A stretch of 64,000 nt of DNA from Schistocephalus solidus (lineage: Eukaryota > Platyhelminthes > Cestoda > Diphyllobothriidea > Diphyllobothriidae), in contig WEDG01007439.1 of NCBI GenBank assembly GCA_017591395.1, forward strand, positions 1 through 64,000. The letters are read 5' to 3'. Positions within the stretch are counted from its first letter, which is position 1. The number at the start of each line of letters is the position of its first letter. Shown one piece after another: positions 55,195 through 64,000 of the stretch. The notes beneath the pieces were generated by a model, which saw only the letters and a list, made by a program, of their open reading frames with translations, was not told the origin of the DNA and did not search any database. The position numbers and the translations under genes were made by a program.

Positions 55195-55420
55195 TGGGAT
55201 ATGATTCACCTGCGCCTGACCCCGCCTCTGGTCTTCTTGACTATATCTTGACACCGGGTGCAGTCGGATAAGGGAAGAGAGAGTTCGGTAGATGCAGTGT
55301 AAGTCTACTATCACTTGAAACTAAAATTGCGCACAAGTCACTCTCCCTGCACCACCCTTCTGTAGAGCATATGGTAGATATCGTTGAACTACGACGGTCG
55401 AACTGACGCGTGTGTTTGTG
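55195..55420 (+). repeat. Dispersed repeat family A, copy 4 (partial)
   Basis: This copy shares gactatatcttgacaccggg, a purine-rich part and ccctgcaccacccttctg with copy 3. The first half of the repeat is missing. Confidence 0.6.
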
Positions 55421-55594
55421 TGACAAGTGTCCCAAGCTGGGAAAGACAACCCCATCGATGTTTTCAGGGTTTTTCATGTTCTAAATTCTGAAGTTAATTA
55501 TTGATTTCTGTAAAATTTACTCTATATTTCGAAATGCAAGAAATTTAATTGTCGCTTATAAGACTGCCGCTAAACCGAAAAACTTCATATTTAG

Positions 55595-55830
55595 CCTTTC
55601 ACAACGAATCCCCGAGCACAATCCCACCCAATATACTTCGGATGTCGTTAGAAGAAGCACCTGTATCAGGCGGCGTAGACCTCTTCATCATCGGAAAGGG
55701 TTTTACTTCCGACAGCCGAGTCATTTTCCGACAAATCTCTGGAAATCAAAGTCTTAGTTTTTCCCTCTACCCTGGTGCCGACTTCGTTTGGAAGGAGCAA
55801 GCACATGTAGACACGAATCTAACGAATTCT
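55595..55830 (+). CDS. NFAT: Diverged third version of NFAT exon 9 (IPT first half)
   Basis: This segment has 236 bases with an acceptor aacttcatatttag|CC, phase 1 in and phase 0 out (AATTCT|gtaagc), exactly the phases of exon 9. It encodes ILRMSLEEAPVSGGVDLFII, then GKGFTSDSRVIFRQISGNQS, then ADFVWKEQAHVDTNLTNS. The APxxGGxDLFIIGK core, the SRxIFR strand and the W-E segment align with exon 9 (EAPETGGGDLFIIGKNLVRG). It has no stop or frameshift, which argues for selection or recent origin. It lies 6.9 kb after exon 10. Whether it is an alternative exon with its own partner or part of a second gene is not shown. Confidence 0.8.
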
Positions 55831-58800
55831 GTAAGCTGGAAATTTCTTTGACTGAAACCCTTTTGTAAGCCTTTGGTGAATACTGCCTGCTGTTAAATTT
55901 CCTGATCATTTATTTTCTGCCCAGTTCTATCGAATTTTCTAAGATATAGCAAGTTTTAGCAAAATTCCGCTCTGAATACTAATCAACCATCCCCTTTCGC
56001 CTAAAAACACAACAAACGTAGGTATAAGCTGTGAAAACTGATATAACCTTCTGAGCTAACGTGCAAACAACGAATGCAGGTTTCATGTGGCCTAAATCAC
56101 GAGATTTGTAAGATTTTCGAATAGTTAAAACTGAGCCTCACTTCGATCTACACGTGCAGACACTAAGACCGCAAGTCTTTGCTGAAAACCTTCTCCGGTC
56201 AAGCACATTTCATGCCGTCTGACAATATTCTGGGTTCAGGTGTTCAAAATGACACCTTCTCTACAGTGCATTTTTACGGCTCGCATACGTTAAGCACCTC
56301 CTGCAAATGGTTGTTCAGTATAAATTAAATAATTAATAGAAGTATGATATAACAGTAGTACACATTTTTCGATACGTGAACGGTTTTTTTGTTTTTGCTC
56401 TGACATTACCCTCTTTGCACCTAATAAAAAGTAACATTATTTTAAGTCGAGTACACTCATGCCATTTTTTTCGACAATTTCAGGATGACACACCCCAGGA
56501 AGCATTACAGGCTTATCTGATCACATTCACTCGCACGTGCATTAATACATTTGCATGGATGTGTCAAGCCTTCCTATTTAGGAGATCCGACGAACTACGT
56601 TCTGGCTAGTTCGCCCACTAGACGTGCGCAGAATTAAAGGGGTCGTTGTCTCATGTGTTCAAGTATCTAATAGAAGCAAAGATGCGAGTTCCAGGAAGTA
56701 CATGCGAAGAAGGAGCCACGATCACTGGAAAGAGAGCGTTGGTAGCCAACGATTTTGGATTCCTACTCGAATCCATCGTCAGAGACGGAGTCAGATAAGG
56801 GTAGTAAAATGCCCAGATTGTCTAGGTAGGTGCTGGCTCACTACACGCCTATCACAATTGGCAGCTCCCAAGTGCATCGGTGATAATGGCACATGGTGTG
56901 ATAATTGTCTGATCGGCCAGATGTTGCACTATGCAGTTGCCATGCCACTGCTGTGCGCCTGCGTGCCTGTCAAGATTATCGGTTCCTACGCTCATCGCAC
57001 TTGATCGCATGCGATGCGATGATGGCCCAAAAGCGGAATGCTGATGGTCAGATTTCGTCATCCGTGTGGGCTCTCGGACTATTTAGTTCGCCAAAATTGG
57101 CGCCAGGAACAGTGATTATCCGCACGTTCTCTATGTGACTAACTAATTTGCCAAGTCCAAGTCTCAGCACCTGAATATGGAACAGGCAGGTCATTATGTT
57201 TGTTGATTAATTGAGGACTGCGATGCACTCGGAAGCTGCCGTTTGTGATAGGCATGTAGTGACTTAGCAAATACATCCTTAAATTCTGCAAAAACTGGGA
57301 AATATATTACCCTATCTGAATCTATCTCTGATCATGGATTCGAGTGAAAATCCGAAACGGCAGGCTAATAAAGCTCTTGTTCTAATGACCGTGTCTCCTT
57401 CCTCGAAGCTCAAGTAGGTTTTACATCAAGAAAGTTGCCTGTGGGTGTCTCTAACTTACTCATGTCAACGTCAGCTAAACAGACCCCGACTTTGAGTCAG
57501 AAAAACGTGGCGTGGCATTCGTATCACAACAGATACCTACGATGTTCATAGTATTAACTCCTCATCATTTGTTACTTATACTTCTGATCGCATTAATTCT
57601 GAATGAATTAGTTGTCAACTCGTTACAAGTTGAACACATCACTAAGCACTTCCTTTACCTTTTATCCGGCCCCGGGGAAAAAATGGCTCAGTCGACATAG
57701 TAGCCGTACCGATGGGAGACTGGAAAATCGGAGATGAAACTGGAGTCAGCTTTCACCATGTGTGCCCCTGTGGCCAGTTTAACATGCCTTTTAACGCGGA
57801 TGAGGGTGGGGTTTGGCAAAACAACATCCTAGATAGTGTCTTCTTGAGGGTGGCGCATCACTTGATCAACTACCCTGTGTTGATGAGCCAATCAAGACAG
57901 TAAATCTGAGGATTACGTACTACCGAGAGCACTGGCCCTAGCCGAGTTGGCAGGCAAGGCTAATCCACAAGGTCCGTTCGTGAATGAACACAACGTTGAG
58001 TTCTTTCTGTCAACAAGGGAGAATGCAAAGGTGGCTGATAACGGATGCCAATGAATAACTGAGGGGTGCCGTTAAGGCAGTTCTTCACTTTAGCCTATCG
58101 TTGTTCTTACCAATCGTGCACAGAATCTTGGAGGCAGAAAGGTGGATTAACATTCGGTTAGCAGTCATCCGATATCTGTGATTTTTTCCATTTGTCTTGC
58201 TGAGTACCTGTCGTTTTGATCCACGAACTCAACAGCCTCGAATTCAAACTCCTGCCTGGCTTATGCGGAATGGGATACCAACTGTGATTCAGAGTAAGGT
58301 CTGTTTGTCCTCAGTAGTGGCTCGTGCATCAGACTATAATTCTCCAGCAGTTTCTCTAAAGTACTTGCGTTGTCGAAAGTTTGCTAGTAACCCGTAAATG
58401 AGGGCTAATTTTTCCATTCGAAAATCTTGTTTTAAGAGTGCATTGCCTGGCAGCGAAGTGCTGAGTAGGGACTTTGGGCAAAACCCACTCCAGGTAACCT
58501 GGAGACTGCTTCCGAGACTGTCTTGGGGTATGCAGCACTATGACACGAATTGATTTGCTTAGTTTCCTTGAACCTGTTCGTTTAAGCTCGTCAAATTCTT
58601 TAATGGAGTGTTTATTGCTATAAATATTTCCCTCAAATAACTGATGGCCTTTTTAGCGTGCTTCTGCATGCTATGAAATGTTAACCAAAATTCTCAAACA
58701 ATTTTTTGATAAGGAAGGCTTAATTAAATGGGGTTGTAACCGTAATCATTGTGTGGCAAAATCCTATGATATTTCAGCTTTGCCAAGGTGCTGGCTTTTG

Positions 58801-61800
58801 AATGCATGTCTTTTCAGCCACCAGTTAAAACCTACACTCAGTAAAAAATACTAAATCAATACTATGCATATCTTCTATTGATTTATTTCTCAATCAAAAT
58901 TATATTAAATTAAATCTAGAAAAAAAGTTGTCTGTATTGCGCCCATTCAGCAGCAAGCAACGTATTTTTCGAATTTTTTACCCAAAGAATATGTGTTTCA
59001 TGTGACGTGAACTCTCTCTAACGCATTCCATATATGAAAATGGTTGCTAGCGGACACTGCTAACTTACTGTGCCTTAAAAATAAACAAGCGTCCGCCTCT
59101 GACGGCATCTCCGAACGCCGCTTCCTACAATTAGCACCGTATGCTCCATAGCAGGGTGAGCGTATGGGAGGTGACTTGCGTTTTAATAACGTTTCCAATT
59201 ATGAGATTTTCAAAGACCAACAATTTCCGTTTAGATAGCTTTTTATCTTACGTGTATTAATTCCTCGTATTAATTATCAAGCATAGTCTACAGCCGTTGC
59301 AGAACAGTATGAACTGTATAGGGTATGAACAGGATATGATATGAACAGTATATGGTATCTTCTTAATGACATAGAGCAATGTATGATTTTCCTCACACTG
59401 AAAGTATACAACCTGATTACTGAAAACCCTAAATGCAAGGGCAGATTGGGTTTTATATCACCCGGTTAAGGGAAAAATGTTTCTGAAAACCTAAATATAT
59501 CCTTCGTTTGAGTAGACAATTTGAACAAGACATAATTTGCAACCAAATGCTTACGTTTTCTATAAACTATATTTGAATTTGTAAGGGCATAAAAAATCAA
59601 AAGATAAAATGCACACTGCATAAGTCATCAATTTTACCGAGTGTGGACTTTGAGAACGGTTAAAAAGATGTGCATTAAAAGCCGGAATCCTAGCGTGTCC
59701 GAATCAAAATGGGATTATGCTACAGGATAACCCACCCCTAGAAAACCCTACCTAAGTACTCCTTCCCCGAAACAAAAACGCAATTCATAGTTGTGGTTAA
59801 CAGGTTGTGAGAGATGATTGTCTCATCAGTCGGTTTGGGAATAGATGAACGCCACTGACTTGCTCCTAGACATTGTATTTGAAGTTTAATTTGGTTACGA
59901 GCCAATGCGATAAGGTCTTGAGCGTTAAGCTGACAGTTAGATTGGAGGACTTACTGCTTCGGCTGCGAATTATTAAGGCATAGACGTGGAGTGAGAAGTA
60001 GCATAGCTTGCTGGCTCAATTATCACATCCCCAGACCGACCCAAACCTTTTCTGCTGTGTGAACATCCTTTTGACAGCCCGACTATAGCGTCTTCCGTTG
60101 TAGCGCGATCTATTTTGCGGTCAGCAGGTATGAACGTGCATCTCGAATTGAGCGCATTTTTCGCAGGAGATCACCCGGGCTGTGACTGTCCGGAAAACCG
60201 CCACACCATGCCTTAGCTGCCGCCATGAGCTTTCCACCCCCACAAGATTTTTTTGCTTCTTAAGACAGTAATCACTGAAGGGGTCATGATTTGTAGATCA
60301 CTTAACCATCGACTTTGAACATACTCTTAGCCTCTGGTGTCATGGTGTCCCTATTAGTTTAGGACGTTTAGCCGACGGAAAACTGTTGGCTGCTTTTTGT
60401 CACAGCAAGATAACTACCTAAGACTTTCGTTCAATCTCATACAGATATATTTTTCTTTGTGCTGTTTACGTTTGGGTTTGTTGGCTGACAGTTGCAATCA
60501 TCATTGTCATTGACAAGGAATACTTTTCAACACATCAACCGCCTTAGTATGAAGCAACACAAATTCGAGATAATTAATAAGTCTTTCATGGCAAAATCCA
60601 TCAGATGTAAGCCTGATTCACGCTGAAACACTAGGTTGGACTTCTAAGCAGCCATTTACGTATCAAACTTTGATCAATTTCTTGACCTCAAGTGGTTTTT
60701 GATGCTGTACTTCACTCCTAGGACTCTTCTCGCTATTCGTTGTTGTAAAACTCGTTCCGTGGAACAGATGTCATTGTGCAGCATAGGTTCGAAAAGGGCC
60801 TTTTTGTGAATTGAAGGTTTCAGGAATCCTCACTCGTTATGAGGCGCAGAAGTTGCTGACGTTGATGAAGTATTCACTCACTTTCGTTTTTTTCATCGCC
60901 CAGATCGTGGTGACGGACAATTTCTGGAGGAAACCCCTAAGCAACTGTAAGGAAAACTGACTGGGTGTGGGTTGGTCTTCTGCGGGTGTTTCATGCCATG
61001 CTACACATTGTGCCTACCCTTATTGCCAGTCAGCAAAAGTACTCGGAAAGCCAACTTGTGTTTGGGGAGGAGAGAGAAGCCGATCTCTTCGTGTGTTCAA
61101 CTCTACAGATGTTGTCCTTTGAAAAAATCAGGACATTATAGGAAAGCAAAAAGAGGATGGAGGAAGAATGCATTAATGAAAGCATACGATATCTACGTTT
61201 CACTAGCGGAATATGTCAGTGAATGTTTGTCCTACACTTCCTTTCAGGTGATCAAGTGTAAAGGTAAAAGAAGGAGTAGGATGTGGGAAATACCGGGATA
61301 TCGAAAGATGCTATTTATTTTGACTGAATTCCAACTAACACCGCCCGGAGCATCAAATGTTGGGAGGCCTATTTCATGAGGCGAGGAGGTACAACCATCC
61401 GATAGCGGTTTTTGTCATCTCGTCGCAGCTTGCCCATGAGTCAAGACGCGTAAGAGTTACAGTGACCTACCTATCCTCACTGCGCGACAAAGTACCAACA
61501 TTTCATTCGTTCTTGGAGTTCCGTTCAACAAACCACACAGGCAGCCTCATAACAACGAGTAAGCGGTAGTCAAATTTTATAGCCAAGAAACAGGGTGGAC
61601 TGGAAATTATGTTTCCGGCTTACTTGGCATCGTCAGGCAAACATACCGTTGGGTGGGAAAATCGGGAGTACAAACCCAGGTGCCTTCAACGTTGGTCCAA
61701 ACCCTCAAGCAATTTGTCCCGAACTCGAGACCCCTACGCAACGAATATCGGAAGGTATACAGGACTGTCAGTTATTTTGTAAAGCCGGCCGCCATCATTG

Positions 61801-64000
61801 AAGCACCCACGTACTTTGCGTCTGCGCTTGAACGGCTCAAGTTCACCCATCCTAATCACGATGGTTCCTGCTGAAAAGGCTACGTCGATGCGCGGGCATG
61901 CAACCGTTTGACTGTCTCCAGCTCGGACACGCGTGCGTCTGGATAGTCACAGCTGCCCATACACGGCTTGAACACACCACCCTTTGGATCATACGGTGCA
62001 CCCCCATATGAACACAGACAAATGGCGACCTAGAGTCGGAACTACAGTCATGCACTCTTTCAGGTGTGATTTGGCATTATCAGCACACGCGAAAAAGGAG
62101 AAACGTGTCTCCATCTTCGTGACTGCTTCCTGCAACTCGAATCATCGCTTCTATTTGCATCAGCACAGGTCATGACATGATTAGCAGTTGCTAATGTTCG
62201 GGTCACCAGCTCCGGGTTTTGTGCAGAATGCGTCTCATTCAGAGTTTGCTCTCCCGTGCTAATCGAAAAAGGACTTGATGCTTATTATGACTCCTGTAAT
62301 ATACTCGTTATTCTAACAGTCACTTGTATATTAAGAAAATTATTCCTTTATTTTACTGAGTTGGGATTGTACTGTTTACCATTATTTGAACAGCCGTCTC
62401 ATGAGCAGAACATGAACGAGTGCTAGAATAACATGATTTCTACCTTCATTTTTTGTTCCTACTACAGCTTACCCTTCAAAATGTTGTTTCGAGTGTTTTG
62501 TACTGAAGCGGTGCACTGTGAAGAAGCGGCAGAAATACGATATCTCCTCAGACTTGGTCTCTTTGTAGATAAAAAAGCTCGTCTCATGTACGATGGGCCA
62601 GTGAGATTCACGAACAAGAAAGTCTGCGCACCAAATGTGCCGGTATGCAGGTGCATAAGAAAGGGTTGCCAGTCTGTTCGATCAGTAAGGAAGAGAAACG
62701 AATTCTTCCATTATTATGAGTTAAACGGACGATTACACTGCAATTTGAAGCTCTGTAAAATTTAAGAGCTGGTTGCCATTAGAGAAAGCATCCAAGCTTA
62801 CTGTTAGATCCGCAAATACTGTGGTTTATTGGTTCAATTACCGCCGATAGGTCTTCTCAAAAGTGGCATCTGTCACTAGGAGAGGATAACTGAATGGAGC
62901 ACAGAAAAACCCAATATAAATTAACGAAGTGGTGCTCCGCAAGCATAAAATTGGATGTCATTTAGGTGTAGATGCACATGTCCAAGCAAAGGAAGGCGAT
63001 CCTGTAAAAAATTATCGGAACTATGGCTCACGCATTGATGGTCAATCGGTCTTTTGATTGCGCCAGGGTACCGATGTTAGGTGTTTCTACATGCACAAGC
63101 GATATGCAGCGACGTTAATCCCTAGCATTGAATGCGAAGTAGAAGCAGGTTTAGCACCACATTTTGACGATTGATCAGCTTATCGGTAACTTTATCATGC
63201 TGCTTTTAATCACAAAACCGATGCTAGGAATCCCGTTATATTTTCAACCATTAAAGTTAAGTAGTAACATTGGTGACTTACCCTGACCTACCTTCAGTTG
63301 TGTCTCTCATCGAGCATGTGCGATGCCATTCAATCTGTCATACTATCCTTAGTTTTAAGGACTTGAGGATAGTTATTTTTCCTTAACATCACTGTTTATT
63401 CCTTTCCTCATATGCATTTGCTGCTTCATTGCTTTTGTTCTTCTTTAAGCATTGCAATGCCTCCACTTTTTACCTTTCCCAAATGCTGGGCATGGTGGAA
63501 CTATGGTAGCGTTGGCTCTCGGTTTTTTTCCCCGGCCAGCAATCACTGCAAGTTCCGCCGGCCTTTTACGGAGTTGAATTACTTTCCTTCCAGCATCTTT
63601 CACTCCAGCGCAAATTAGGTTCCCTTAGGCCTACTAGCTGGCCAAACAGCTCAGCTAGATGATGTAAATCAACAGGTGACCATTGATGCAGTCTGATGTT
63701 TGCAGTTGGGCATGCCAGTTTGCTCGCTACACTGAGATGGCCTACGTATCCAGACAGAATGGTCGAATGCGCGCGATGGTCACTCCATGTCTGTACTTTG
63801 TGGCTTCATCCACACTCATAAAGTGGTAATTACGCGTGTGCATGTAGCTACCCCGTTCGATGGTGTATCGCTGCCTGTGAAAATTCTTCATGCGTTAATG
63901 TATTCGCAGCTTCGTATCCCAAAGCTTAAGGAGCAGTGCCCCTTATAACCAGACATACCCAAGACCCAGGTGGGGAGGGGAAGTGAGACTTCAACCTGGG
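55831..64000. other. 8 kb with no recognised gene
   Basis: I see no domain-bearing reading frame here. A possible phase-0 acceptor at 56483 opens onto 41 codons (DDTPQEALQAYLITFTRT and on), and 62065-62178 encodes RVSIFVTASCNSNHRFYLH, faintly like IPT end strands. Neither is convincing. The other open frames (56624-57004, 57512-57700, 57712-57903, 60972-61379, 61595-61874, 62433-62765) have no family I can name. The NFAT C-terminal exons may be hidden here. Confidence 0.4.

Noticed and set aside
56484..56609. Terminal exon partner for the third IPT exon
   Set aside because: The acceptor phase is right but the 41 residues show no clear IPT strand pattern. Kept only as a weak note.

Overview
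This is nuclear DNA from a repeat-rich metazoan, most consistent with a parasitic flatworm and probably a diphyllobothriidean-type tapeworm. The host assignment is an inference. It rests on long introns with GT-AG splice sites, several Penelope-like elements with GIY-YIG domains, CR1/Jockey-type LINE fragments, a LINE tail with repeated C2H2 zinc fingers of a kind I associate with tapeworm genomes, tRNA-derived SINEs and degenerate TTAGGG-like tracts. There is no sign of bacterial or organellar organisation.

The one clear host gene runs on the + strand from about 10.6 kb to at least 48.65 kb. It encodes a Rel-homology transcription factor of the NFAT5/TonEBP type. I reconstruct ten coding exons whose splice phases agree at each junction. 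Exons 1-5 (10619-34387) encode a long, low-complexity, Gln/His-rich N-terminal region. Exons 6-8 (36506-37813) encode the DNA-binding Rel-homology domain, including the HRARYLTEGSRG recognition loop. Exon 9 (45267-45475) and exon 10 (48520-48649) encode the IPT/TIG dimerisation domain. The open reading frame leaves exon 10 in phase 1, so at least one further C-terminal exon remains unidentified. Exon 8 contains a one-base frame conflict.

Two features of this gene stand out. A tandem segmental duplication of about 3.26 kb (38867-42120 and 42121-45385) broke inside exon 9, leaving a truncated exon copy with an intact acceptor upstream of the complete exon. A third, diverged version of exon 9 lies at 55595-55830, downstream of exon 10, with the same splice phases. 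It could be an alternative IPT exon or the remains of a partial gene duplication.

The rest is mainly repeats. From 0.25 to 6.9 kb there are three LINE pieces: a + strand RT tail, a largely complete but decayed - strand copy, and a + strand endonuclease fragment. From 18.4 to 23.05 kb, inside intron 2, there is a cluster of five Penelope-like pieces in both orientations, including a large inverted repeat. Further Penelope pieces lie at 26.6, 27.3 and 50.6-51.6 kb. At 52.2-54.15 kb two zinc-finger LINE tails converge towards a lone exon-like - strand open segment. From 55.9 to 64 kb I recognise no gene. Many transposon reading frames are broken, so these copies look inactive.
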